Below are positions 1 to 8,179 of a stretch of 64,000 nucleotides of DNA, piece after piece. Source of the stretch: Rhizobium sp. SG_E_25_P2 (lineage in GTDB: Bacteria > Pseudomonadota > Alphaproteobacteria > Rhizobiales > Rhizobiaceae); contig NZ_JARXVM010000010.1 in assembly GCF_029892285.1 (NCBI RefSeq), positions 124,001-188,000 of the forward strand. The letters are read 5' to 3'. Under the pieces are notes generated by a model that ran no database searches, had not been told where the DNA came from, and was given only the letters and a program-made list of their open reading frames with translations. A program made the position numbers and the translations under genes. Position 1 is the stretch's first letter. Each line of letters opens with the position of its first letter.

Positions 1-692
1 AGTTCGTCCGAAGAGCCGGCCCCGAGGTCATAAAACAAGCGAGTGGCCGACGTGTTCAAGACGATATAGTCGTTGGAACTGCTGGAGGTCAGCGTTTCGA
101 CCCCTGCGATCGTGACCGTGGCGGCTTCCTCGAAAAACAGCTTGTCCTTGCCGGAGCCCAGATCAATGCGGCCACCGTCCAATTCTGTCGCGACATAGAC
201 GATGTCGTCGTTGGTGCCGCCCAGCACGGTCTCCGTGTTGGAAACCGTCACGAGGTTGGTCCGGAAATTGTCGAGGTCGATCGAATCCTTCTCGCCGTCG
301 CCGAGATTGATGACGACGCCGCTGGCTAGCTGATCGAAGACGATTTTCTGCACGCCATCGCCACCGGTCACCGTCTCGATATTGTAGATGGTGACCGTCG
401 CGCCATTGTCCTGCAGCAGCAGCTTGTCGTCGCCGCCGCCGAGATTGATCGAGGCCTGCGTCAGGTCGGACTCATATCGGATCGTATCGTCGCCGCTTGC
501 GCCCAGAATGGATTCGATATTGCTCGCTTTTACCGTATTGCCGGCTGTGGCTTTCAGGATCAGGGTGTCGCGACCGCCTTCGAGGTCGAGGCTCTCATTG
601 GCGACCGAACTCGTAACCACGATCGTCTCGGCTGCGGACGTTCCCGTCACGGTGCTGAGATCGGAAACGGTTTTCGTCGTGTTGCTCGCCAT
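1..692 (-). CDS. Partial repeat-rich (RTX/beta-strand-like) secreted protein, N-terminal part
   Basis: An open frame runs from an ATG at 692 leftwards off the window edge, about 230 codons without a stop. The start has a good ribosome site (AAGGAG, seven bases upstream). The product is rich in D, G, T, N and L, with loosely repeated units such as INLGGGDDKLLL, INLGDGEKDSIDL and IDLGSGKDKLFF that alternate with short VTI/VTV strands ending in ETV or ETL. Acidic-glycine turns followed by hydrophobic strands resemble the calcium-binding RTX or beta-helix repeats of type I secreted proteins. There is no N-terminal signal peptide, which fits C-terminal type I secretion, but the C-terminus lies outside the window. 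The exact function cannot be told. It is divergent from lysC. Confidence 0.75.
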   Translation of the reverse strand, partial: MASNTTKTVSDLSTVTGTSAAETIVVTSSVANESLDLEGGRDTLILKATAGNTVKASNIESILGASGDDTIRYESDLTQASINLGGGDDKLLLQDNGATVTIYNIETVTGGDGVQKIVFDQLASGVVINLGDGEKDSIDLDNFRTNLVTVSNTETVLGGTNDDIVYVATELDGGRIDLGSGKDKLFFEEAATVTIAGVETLTSSSSNDYIVLNTSATRLFYDLGAGSSDE

Positions 693-955
693 GGTCTGAC
701 TCCTTGTCACGCTCTTGGAGGCTGGCTCAAAAGCCGATGGCCCACCCAAAATTGCCGGCAGGTGAGAATGCCTACCGATTTAGTGACCGAAGCTTTAGTG
801 GGGCTGGCTCGTCCAGTTTCACTTTTCGCAACGCAATCCTCCCATTGAAACAGCCGGGTTCTTCCGATATGAGACCCGCAATTTCGCCGGACAAAGGCGA
901 AAATCGGACAGTTTGGCGCAGCCGGTTCGGCGCGCGGGATATGGAAAAGACTGGC

Positions 956-2230
956 ATGGCGCGCATCGTGATGAAATTCGGCGGAACCTCCGTCGCGGAT
1001 CTGGACCGCATTCACAACGTGGCGCGGCACGTCAAACGCGAGGTTGACGCCGGCCACGAAGTGGCCGTGGTCGTCTCCGCCATGTCGGGAAAAACCAATG
1101 AACTCGTCGGCTGGGTGCAGAACACGCCGAAAGTCGCCAAGGCGGATTCGCCTTTCTACGACGCGCGCGAATATGACGCCGTCGTCGCCTCGGGCGAGCA
1201 GGTGACCTCGGGTCTTCTCGCGATCGCTTTGCAGTCTCTCGGCGTCAACGCCCGGTCATGGCAGGGTTGGCAGATCCCGATCCGCACCGACAACGCCCAT
1301 GGCGCCGCCCGAATCATGGAGATCGACGGCGCGGAGATCATCCGCCGCATGCAGGACGGTCAGGTCGCTGTCGTCGCCGGCTTTCAGGGTCTCGGCCCTG
1401 ACAACCGCATCGCCACGCTGGGCCGCGGGGGGTCGGACACCTCCGCCGTCGCCATCGCCGCCGCCGTCAAGGCGGACCGTTGCGACATCTATACCGATGT
1501 CGACGGCGTCTACACGACCGATCCGCGCATCGAGCCCAAGGCTAGGCGCCTGAAGAAGGTGGTGTTCGAGGAGATGCTGGAAATGGCCTCGCTGGGCTCC
1601 AAGGTCCTGCAGGTGCGCTCGGTCGAGCTCGCCATGGTGCATAAGGTCCGCACATTCGTGCGCTCGTCTTTCGAAGACCCCGATGCGCCGGGCATGGGCG
1701 ATCTTCTCAACCCGCCCGGAACGCTGATTTGTGATGAGGAAGAAATCGTGGAACAGGAAGTCGTAACCGGCATCGCTTTCGCCAAGGATGAAGCGCAGAT
1801 TTCGCTCCGCCGTCTCGCCGACCGGCCGGGCGTATCGGCCGCGATTTTCGGGCCGCTCGCCGAAGCCCATATCAATGTCGACATGATCGTGCAGAACATT
1901 TCGGAAGACGGTTCGCGCACCGACATGACCTTCACCGTGCCAACCGGCGATCTCGACAAGGCGCTGAAAGTGCTCGACGAGCAGAAGGACACTGTCGGCT
2001 TCGACGTGATCCAGAGCGAATCGGGTCTGGTGAAAGTGTCGGTGATCGGCATCGGCATGCGCAGTCATGCCGGCGTCGCCGCACAGGCTTTCTCCGCGCT
2101 CGCCGCCAAGGGCATCAATATCAAGGCGATCACGACGTCTGAAATCAAGATTTCAATCTTGATCGACGGCGCCTATGGAGAACTCGCGGTTCGCACTTTG
2201 CATTCGGCCTACGGACTGGATAAGAAGTAA
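956..2230 (+). CDS. lysC: Aspartate kinase
   Basis: Aspartokinase phosphorylates L-aspartate, the first step towards lysine, threonine, methionine and diaminopimelate. The protein begins MARIVMKFGGTSVA; KFGGTSV is the family's nucleotide-binding signature. The kinase domain covers about residues 1-245 (with GRGGSDTSAVAIAAA near 155-170), followed by tandem ACT domains that normally bind lysine and/or threonine for feedback inhibition. At 424 residues it has the usual monofunctional length. The frame is open further upstream and an in-frame ATG lies at 941, but the start at 956 places the signature where homologues have it. dapF, a later enzyme of the lysine branch, lies at 28.2 kb. A terminator-like hairpin follows the stop codon. 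Confidence 0.95.
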   Translation: MARIVMKFGGTSVADLDRIHNVARHVKREVDAGHEVAVVVSAMSGKTNELVGWVQNTPKVAKADSPFYDAREYDAVVASGEQVTSGLLAIALQSLGVNARSWQGWQIPIRTDNAHGAARIMEIDGAEIIRRMQDGQVAVVAGFQGLGPDNRIATLGRGGSDTSAVAIAAAVKADRCDIYTDVDGVYTTDPRIEPKARRLKKVVFEEMLEMASLGSKVLQVRSVELAMVHKVRTFVRSSFEDPDAPGMGDLLNPPGTLICDEEEIVEQEVVTGIAFAKDEAQISLRRLADRPGVSAAIFGPLAEAHINVDMIVQNISEDGSRTDMTFTVPTGDLDKALKVLDEQKDTVGFDVIQSESGLVKVSVIGIGMRSHAGVAAQAFSALAAKGINIKAITTSEIKISILIDGAYGELAVRTLHSAYGLDKK

Positions 2231-2240
2231 GACGAGCGGG

Positions 2241-2288
2241 GGAGCCGCGTCAGCGCGATGATTTGACAATCTGCGGCGGCTCCTTTTC
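2241..2288 (+). terminator. Putative Rho-independent terminator after lysC
   Basis: GGAGCCGC (2241-2248) pairs perfectly with GCGGCTCC (2276-2283) and is followed at once by TTTTCC. The loop is long (27 bases), so the call is moderate. It would separate lysC from ptsP. Confidence 0.5.
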
Positions 2289-2317
2289 CTGGTAGAGCAG
2301 TTCGGAAGGGCGCCTTC

Positions 2318-4588
2318 GTGATCAGAGACATGGCAGCTGGACCGCGTATCCTGCTCAGGCGCCTCAGGGAGCTTTCGGCGGAGCCGCTGGAGCCTCAGGA
2401 TCGCCTCGACCGGATCGTCATGCAGATCGCCCGCAACATGGTTGCGGAGGTCTGCTCGGTCTATGTGCTGCGCGCCGATGGCGTGCTCGAACTCTACGCC
2501 ACCGAAGGCCTCAACAAGGAATCGGTCCACCTTGCCCAATTGAAGATGGGCGAGGGCCTGGTCGGCACGATCGCCGCCTCCGCCCAGCCGCTCAATCTGT
2601 CCGATGCGCAAAGCCATCCGGCTTACGCCTATCTGCCGGAAACCGGCGAAGAATTGTTCCATTCCTTCCTCGGCGTGCCGATCCTGCGCGCCGGCCGCGC
2701 ATTGGGCGTTCTGGTCGTTCAGAACCGGGCGCAGCGCCATTATTCCGACGACGAGGTCGAGGCGCTCGAAACCGTCGCCATGGTGATGGCCGAAATGGTG
2801 GCGTCGGGCGAGCTCAAGAAGCTCACCAAGCCGGGCCAGGAACTCGATCTGTCCCGCCCTGTGACGATCGAAGGCGACGCCTATGGCGATGGTATCGGCC
2901 TCGGCTATGTCGTGCTGCACGATCCGCGCGTGGTGGTGACCAATCTTCTCAATGAAGATGTCGAACTGGAGCTGAACCGGCTGGGCGAAGCTTTGGGCTC
3001 GCTGCGAATCAGCATCGACGACATGCTGTCGCGCCGCGAAGTGTCGATGGAGGGCGAGCATCGCGCCGTGCTCGAAGCCTATCGCATGTTCGCCCATGAC
3101 CGCGGCTGGGTGCGCAAGCTCGAAGAGGCGATCCGTAACGGCCTGACGGCTGAAGCTGCGGTCGAGCGCGTTCAGAGCGAGACGCGCGCCCGGATGATGC
3201 GTCTGACCGATCCCTATCTGCGCGAGCGGATGCATGATTTCGACGATCTCGCCAATCGTCTGCTGCGCCAGTTGGCCGGTTACGGCGCGCATGCCGCCGC
3301 CGCCGCTTTCCCGAACGACGCCATCATTGTGGCGCGCGCCATGGGCGCGGCGGAACTTCTCGATTATCCCCGCGCCAATGTCCGGGGCCTGGTGCTCGAA
3401 GAGGGCGCCGTCACCAGCCATGTCGTCATCGTCGCCAAGGCCATGGGTATCCCGGTTGTGGGGCAGGCTGAGGGCGCGGTGTCGCTGGCGGAAAAGGGCG
3501 ACGCCATCATCATCGACGGCGAAGACGGCAAGGTCCATCTGCGTCCCGCCCAGGATGTGCAGAAGGCCTATGAAGAAAAGGTGCGCTTCCGCGCTCGCCG
3601 TCAGGAGCAGTTCCGCGCATTGCGCGCGGTCGAATCCGCCACCCGTGACGGTCGCCGCATCAGCCTCAACATGAATGCCGGCCTGTTGGTCGACTTACCG
3701 CAGCTCTCGGAAGCTGGCGCCGAAGGCATTGGCCTGTTCCGGACCGAACTGCAATTCATGATCGCCTCCACCATGCCCAAGGGCGAGGAGCAGGAGGCTT
3801 TCTACCGCAATGTCATCAAGCAGGCGGCCGGCCGGCCTGTGACTTTCCGCACGCTCGATATTGGCTCGGACAAGGTGGTTCCCTATTTCCAGGCGATCAA
3901 GGAAGAGAATCCGGCGCTCGGCTGGCGGGCCGTGCGTCTGGCGCTGGATCGCCCAGGCCTTCTGCGCACCCAGTTGCGTGCGCTTCTGAAGGCGGCGGGC
4001 GGCGTCGAACTGAAGATCATGATCCCCATGGTGACCGAGGTTCAGGAATTGCGCGCCGTCCGCGCGCTGCTGCAGAAAGAGGTTCAGCATCTGTCGAAAT
4101 TCGGCCATCTGCTGCCGAAGAAACTTCAGTTCGGCGCGATGCTCGAAGTTCCCTCGCTGTTGTGGCAGCTTGATGAGCTTATGGCGGAGACGGATTTCGT
4201 CTCGGTGGGCTCCAACGATCTGTTCCAGTTCGCCATGGCGGTCGACCGTGGCAATGCGCGTGTGTCTGATCGCTTCGACATTCTGGAACGACCGTTCCTG
4301 CGTATCCTACGCGATATCGTCAGAGCTGGCGCGCGCAACAATACGCCGGTGACGCTGTGTGGTGAAATGGCGGGCAAGCCGCTGTCCGCCATGGCGCTTC
4401 TCGGATTGGGCTTCCGGTCGATCTCGATGTCGCCTGCATCCATCGGTCCGGTCAAGGCGATGCTGCTCGGACTCGACGCCGGTGCGTTGGAGAGCATGAT
4501 GAGCGACGCGATCGACGAAAAAGCGCCGAAAGCGCCGATGCGCGAATTGCTGAAGCGCTTCGCCGAAGAACACAATATTCCGCTTTGA
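2318..4588 (+). CDS. ptsP: Phosphoenolpyruvate-protein phosphotransferase PtsP (EI-Ntr)
   Basis: Enzyme I of the nitrogen-related phosphotransferase system takes phosphate from PEP and passes it to NPr. Residues 1-165 look like a GAF sensory domain, as in EI-Ntr but not in sugar enzyme I. The phospho-histidine swivel domain carries TSHVVIVAKAMG with the expected active His at about 368. The C-terminal PEP-binding barrel contains LFRTELQFM, the SVGSNDLFQFAMAVDR stretch and LCGEMAG with the catalytic Cys at about 681. The length of 756 residues is normal. The start is GTG at 2318 with GGAAGGG seven bases upstream; an in-frame ATG at 2330 is the alternative. The lysC-ptsP-prfA-prmC order is common in rhizobia. 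Confidence 0.95.
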   Translation: MIRDMAAGPRILLRRLRELSAEPLEPQDRLDRIVMQIARNMVAEVCSVYVLRADGVLELYATEGLNKESVHLAQLKMGEGLVGTIAASAQPLNLSDAQSHPAYAYLPETGEELFHSFLGVPILRAGRALGVLVVQNRAQRHYSDDEVEALETVAMVMAEMVASGELKKLTKPGQELDLSRPVTIEGDAYGDGIGLGYVVLHDPRVVVTNLLNEDVELELNRLGEALGSLRISIDDMLSRREVSMEGEHRAVLEAYRMFAHDRGWVRKLEEAIRNGLTAEAAVERVQSETRARMMRLTDPYLRERMHDFDDLANRLLRQLAGYGAHAAAAAFPNDAIIVARAMGAAELLDYPRANVRGLVLEEGAVTSHVVIVAKAMGIPVVGQAEGAVSLAEKGDAIIIDGEDGKVHLRPAQDVQKAYEEKVRFRARRQEQFRALRAVESATRDGRRISLNMNAGLLVDLPQLSEAGAEGIGLFRTELQFMIASTMPKGEEQEAFYRNVIKQAAGRPVTFRTLDIGSDKVVPYFQAIKEENPALGWRAVRLALDRPGLLRTQLRALLKAAGGVELKIMIPMVTEVQELRAVRALLQKEVQHLSKFGHLLPKKLQFGAMLEVPSLLWQLDELMAETDFVSVGSNDLFQFAMAVDRGNARVSDRFDILERPFLRILRDIVRAGARNNTPVTLCGEMAGKPLSAMALLGLGFRSISMSPASIGPVKAMLLGLDAGALESMMSDAIDEKAPKAPMRELLKRFAEEHNIPL

Positions 4589-4600
4589 CGGTATAAATCA

Positions 4601-5686
4601 TTGGCCACGCTTCCCCTCGACAAGATGAAGGAACTCGAACGCCGTTTTGCGGAGGTCGAGGCGCGCATGGGCGAAGGCCCGGCGGCGGATATCTATATCA
4701 AGCTTGCGGCCGAATATTCCGAGCTGCAGCCGGTCGTGGCGAAGATCTCCGCTTACATGAAGGCGGAAGAGGAACTGGTCGGCCTGCGCGCCCTGCTCGC
4801 CGACAGCGGAATGGATCGCGACATGCGCGATCTCGCCGAGATCGAATTGCCTGATCTGCAAGACAGGATCGAGCAGTTGGAGAAGGATCTCCTGATCGCC
4901 CTGTTGCCCAAGGACGCCGCGGACGAAAAGAACGCCATTCTCGAAATCCGGGCCGGAACAGGCGGCAATGAAGCGGCGCTGTTCGCGGGCGATCTGTTTC
5001 GCATGTATGAGCGCTATGCCTCGGTGCAAGGGTGGAAGGTCGAAGTTCTCTCCGAAAGCGAAGGCGAGGCGGGAGGATACAAGGAAATCATCGCCGAAAT
5101 CTCAGGGCGAGGGGTGTTCTCAAAATTGAAGTTCGAATCCGGCGTGCACCGCGTGCAGCGCGTGCCGGCGACTGAATCGCAAGGACGCATTCACACATCG
5201 GCGGCCACCGTCGCAGTCCTGCCGGAAGCCGAGGACATCGATGTCGAGGTGCGCCAGGAGGACATTCGGATCGATACGATGCGCGCCTCGGGCGCTGGCG
5301 GCCAGCATGTCAACACCACCGATTCCGCCGTGCGCATCACCCATATTCCCACCGGCATCGTCGTAACGAGTTCAGAAAAATCGCAACATCAGAACCGTGC
5401 GAAAGCCATGCAGGTGTTGCGCTCCAAGCTGTTCGACATGGAGCGTCAACGCGCCGACAGCGCCCGTTCGGCCGACCGCCGCAGCCAGGTGGGCTCTGGT
5501 GATCGCTCCGAACGCATCCGCACCTATAATTTCCCACAAGGCCGGTTGACCGACCACCGCATCAATCTCACCCTCTATTCGCTCGACCGGGTGATGCAGG
5601 GAGAACTCGGCGATGTCGTCGATGCGCTGATCGCGGATTTCCAGGCCTCTGAACTCGCGCGGTTGGGCGAAAGCGGGGCTTTGTGA
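4601..5686 (+). CDS. prfA: Peptide chain release factor 1
   Basis: RF1 reads UAA and UAG in the ribosomal A site and triggers peptide release. The codon-recognition tripeptide PAT sits at residues 189-191 inside [14 protein letters not shown], which marks RF1 rather than RF2 (SPF). The catalytic GGQ is at residues 233-235 in [15 protein letters not shown]; its glutamine is the substrate of PrmC, encoded next. The length of 361 residues is normal. The start codon appears to be TTG at 4601 giving MATLPLDKM; an internal ATG at 4625 would trim the N-terminus. It follows ptsP by 12 bases and overlaps prmC by four bases, so the three are probably cotranscribed. Confidence 0.95.
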   Translation: MATLPLDKMKELERRFAEVEARMGEGPAADIYIKLAAEYSELQPVVAKISAYMKAEEELVGLRALLADSGMDRDMRDLAEIELPDLQDRIEQLEKDLLIALLPKDAADEKNAILEIRAGTGGNEAALFAGDLFRMYERYASVQGWKVEVLSESEGEAGGYKEIIAEISGRGVFSKLKFESGVHRVQRVPATESQGRIHTSAATVAVLPEAEDIDVEVRQEDIRIDTMRASGAGGQHVNTTDSAVRITHIPTGIVVTSSEKSQHQNRAKAMQVLRSKLFDMERQRADSARSADRRSQVGSGDRSERIRTYNFPQGRLTDHRINLTLYSLDRVMQGELGDVVDALIADFQASELARLGESGAL

Positions 5687-6540
5687 CTGTCACGCTCGGC
5701 GAGATGATGGCGCAGTTTCGCCAGGCCCTTCATGACGGCGGCGTAGAGGACGCCGCAGCCGAAACCCGCATCCTTGTCGGTGGAGCTTTGGGCCTCGATC
5801 GCGCGGCGATGCTGACGCGATCGGAGCTCGTTGTCGGCATTGATGACGAGGCGCGCCTGCGCGCCATGCTCGATCGCAGGCTCCTGGGGGAGCCGCCGCA
5901 CCGAATTCTCGGTCGGCGTGGCTTTTTCGGTCTCGAATTCCGTCTGAGCGAGGCGACGTTGGAGCCGCGGCCCGATACCGAAATTCTCGTCGAGGCGGTG
6001 CTGGAGCGTTTGAGGCCAAGGCGCGGCGAGCCGCTGTCCATCGTGGATCTCGGCACCGGCACGGGCGCTATTTTATTGTCTTTGCTGTCGGAATTGCCAA
6101 TCGCCCGTGGGGTCGCCGTCGATCTCTCGACGAAGGCGCTGGCGACTGCCCAGGAAAATGCGAATGCCTTGGGGATGGCGTCCCGCTTCGAAGGCTGCAG
6201 CGGCTCCTGGTTTGAGCCGCTAACTGGCCGTGTTTTCGACGTGATCGTCTCCAACCCGCCTTATATTCCCTCTTCGGTCATTCCTGCGCTCGATGTGGAG
6301 GTGCGCGAACACGATCCGATCCTGGCGCTGGATGGCGGCGAGGATGGCCTCGACGCTTATCGTGCGATCGCGGCCGGCGCCGGCGCGCATCTCGCCCGGG
6401 ATGGTTTTGTGGCCGTGGAAACTGGCTTTGATCAAAGACAGACCGTCGAACACATCTTCCGCGCCCAAGGTTTCATTTTGCTGGAAGCGCGGCGCGACTA
6501 TGGCGGCAATGACAGGGTGCAGATTTTTTCCAAGCCTTGA
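5683..6540 (+). CDS. prmC: Release factor glutamine N5-methyltransferase
   Basis: PrmC methylates the glutamine of the GGQ motif in release factors using S-adenosylmethionine. The SAM-binding loop [10 protein letters not shown] lies at residues 121-130, and the glutamine-recognising NPPYIP motif at 191-196, followed by the family-typical [19 protein letters not shown]. The length of 285 residues is normal. The GTG start at 5683 overlaps the prfA stop (GTGA), giving tight translational coupling between the enzyme and its substrate. Confidence 0.95.
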   Translation: MTVTLGEMMAQFRQALHDGGVEDAAAETRILVGGALGLDRAAMLTRSELVVGIDDEARLRAMLDRRLLGEPPHRILGRRGFFGLEFRLSEATLEPRPDTEILVEAVLERLRPRRGEPLSIVDLGTGTGAILLSLLSELPIARGVAVDLSTKALATAQENANALGMASRFEGCSGSWFEPLTGRVFDVIVSNPPYIPSSVIPALDVEVREHDPILALDGGEDGLDAYRAIAAGAGAHLARDGFVAVETGFDQRQTVEHIFRAQGFILLEARRDYGGNDRVQIFSKP

Positions 6541-6870
6541 CCGGTCTTGGCTGCAATAGCCCAGGGAATATTGGGTTACACCCTAAGAAAGTGCTTGGAA
6601 TCCTTCGGAAAGCGGTCTAGGGTCGCTTCATGCACCGGGCGGCATCCGCTGGATCAGCGATTCGAAAATAGATTGCCGGGCTTTGGGGTTTCTCAAAACA
6701 AACGTCCTGACATATCGTGTCCGGTGCTGGGCTCTGGATTTTTGGAATAGTTTCCGGGATCAGCGGCGTCCGTGGACGTGATCTCGACAGCGAGGCGCGA
6801 AGGCTGCGCTCTCAACGCCGATGCGGCGCGTCAGAGCGCAATGGAAACAGACATTTCGGGTGAATGATTT
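6541..6870. other. Intergenic region before the DUF4167 gene
   Basis: About 330 bases with no gene that I can support. A 67-codon open frame (6547-6750) lacks recognisable protein character. The region probably carries the promoter of the DUF4167 gene, but no convincing -35/-10 pair or structured RNA was seen. Confidence 0.4.
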
Positions 6871-7629
6871 ATGAGGCCTGGACAGCAGAAGCAGCGCAGC
6901 CGCGGCCGCAGCAGCGGCGGCAACAACAACAATAGCAACAACAATAACAACAATAACAACAACAATGGCCGCAAGGGCCAGAACCCGCTCACCAGAACCT
7001 ATGACAGTTCCGGACCCGATGTGAAGGTTCGCGGCACAGCTCAGACGATCGCCGAAAAATACATGACATTGGCGCGGGATGCGTCGAGCTCCGGCGATCG
7101 GGTCATGGCGGAAAACTATCTTCAGCATGCCGAGCACTATAACCGCATCATCGCGGCGGCGCAGGCCATGTATCAGGAGCGTTTTCAGCGCGACGATCGC
7201 CTTGATCAGAATCAGGATCGTCAGGATTATTCCGACCGCGACGAGGATGACGGCGAAAACGGGGGCGAACAGTCTTCCGCCGAGGCTGCTTACCAGCCGC
7301 AACCGCAACCGCAGGTCCAGCCCCAGCAGCAGGTCCAGCCGTCGCCGCCACAGGTCCAGCCAAAGCCGCAGCACAAGCCGGCTCCTCGGCATGTTCAGCC
7401 TCAGGTTCAGCCGCAACCGATCATCGACGAAAGCACGCCGCAGCCAGTGATTGAGGGTGTGCCGGCCGAAGTGCAGATCGAAACCGAATCTGCTCAACAG
7501 GACGCTAAACCGGCCGGCGAAAAGTCGCCGCGTCGCCGCAGCGCAGGTCGTCCGCGCCGCACGCCGCGCGCCGCGACGGCGGACGCCGAAGGCGGCGAGA
7601 CCGCGCCCGAGCCAGCGACGGCCGAATAG
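6871..7629 (+). CDS. DUF4167 domain protein, Asn-rich N-terminus and disordered tail
   Basis: This is a conserved alphaproteobacterial protein of unknown function. Residues 1-17 are basic and Gln/Arg-rich, followed by a near-pure asparagine run (about residues 18-32). The conserved DUF4167 core then spans about 35-100, with NPLTRTYDSSGPDVKVRG and a helix pair around AEKYMTLARDA and AENYLQHAEHYNRI. The remaining 150 residues are low complexity: an acidic patch, then Pro/Gln repeats, then a basic Arg/Ala-rich end with several SPRRR/GRPRR-like stretches that suggest nucleic-acid binding (inference). The position after prfA-prmC is typical in Rhizobiales. A bidirectional terminator follows. Confidence 0.88.
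   Translation: MRPGQQKQRSRGRSSGGNNNNSNNNNNNNNNNGRKGQNPLTRTYDSSGPDVKVRGTAQTIAEKYMTLARDASSSGDRVMAENYLQHAEHYNRIIAAAQAMYQERFQRDDRLDQNQDRQDYSDRDEDDGENGGEQSSAEAAYQPQPQPQVQPQQQVQPSPPQVQPKPQHKPAPRHVQPQVQPQPIIDESTPQPVIEGVPAEVQIETESAQQDAKPAGEKSPRRRSAGRPRRTPRAATADAEGGETAPEPATAE
6922..6966 (+). repeat. AAC/AAT trinucleotide tract coding for polyasparagine
   Basis: Fifteen consecutive codons are AAC or AAT apart from one AGC, giving an asparagine run inside the DUF4167 protein. The low-GC tract stands out in a high-GC genome and is a plausible site of slippage-driven length variation. Confidence 0.9.
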
Positions 7630-7647
7630 GTCCAATCGGTAGACATG

Positions 7648-7684
7648 AAAAAGCCGCGTCCGATCCTGTCGGGCGCGGCTTTTT
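7648..7684. terminator. Bidirectional Rho-independent terminator
   Basis: AAAAAGCCGCG (7648-7658) is a perfect inverted repeat of CGCGGCTTTTT (7674-7684). The stem has T-runs on both strands, between the convergent DUF4167 gene and cheW. Confidence 0.85.
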
Positions 7685-7703
7685 CGTCAATGCATATCGT
7701 CGA

Positions 7704-8177
7704 TCAGGCGGCGATGGCTTCCTGGTCGTGGAACATCTTGGCGAGATTCAGGAAGCAGATCATGCCGTTTTCGCGGGCAATGATGCCGTCGGTATAGGCC
7801 TTGTCGAAAGACGTGGTGATTTCGGGCGCCGGCTGGACTTCGGAACTCTTGATGGTGAGAATGTCAGAGACCCGGTCAACCAGCATGCCGATGATCATGT
7901 TGCGAACTTCGGTCACCACGATGGCGCTGCGTTCGTTGGCGGCGGTGCTCGGCAAGCCCAGTTTACGAGCGAGATCGATAATCGGGATCACGGTGCCGCG
8001 AAGGTTCATCACGCCGATCACGTCCTTGGGCGAATGCGGGATCGGCGTCGACGGCGCCCAGCCGCGAATTTCGCGGATGGTCGTGGTCTTCACGCAGAAT
8101 TCCTGATCGTGCAGGCGGAAAGCGATGATTTCGATCGTGTCGGATTCGAAGATCGTGGTGGACTGCGGTGTCGCCAT
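7704..8177 (-). CDS. cheW: Chemotaxis coupling protein CheW
   Basis: CheW links chemoreceptors to the kinase CheA. The 157-residue protein shows the CheW core: IIAFRLHDQEFCVKTTTIREI, then PHSPKDVIGVMNLRGTVIPIIDLARKLGL, then IIGMLVDRVSDIL. The NLRG and PIIDL segments are typical of the receptor/CheA interface. I chose the ATG at 8177 because GGGAGGAG lies eight bases upstream; a TTG at 8183 is possible but unlikely. It starts two bases after the receptor gene's stop codon, so the two form an operon. No cheA, cheR or cheB is in the window, so this is probably an auxiliary coupling protein. Confidence 0.93.
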   Translation of the reverse strand: MATPQSTTIFESDTIEIIAFRLHDQEFCVKTTTIREIRGWAPSTPIPHSPKDVIGVMNLRGTVIPIIDLARKLGLPSTAANERSAIVVTEVRNMIIGMLVDRVSDILTIKSSEVQPAPEITTSFDKAYTDGIIARENGMICFLNLAKMFHDQEAIAA

Positions 8178-8179
8178 GC

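Noticed and set aside
6547-6750. 67-codon open frame before the DUF4167 gene
   Set aside because: Its composition is not protein-like and it has no homologue that I recognise.
6922-6966. Tandem AAC repeats as a CRISPR or satellite
   Set aside because: They are in-frame asparagine codons within a gene; no spacer structure exists.
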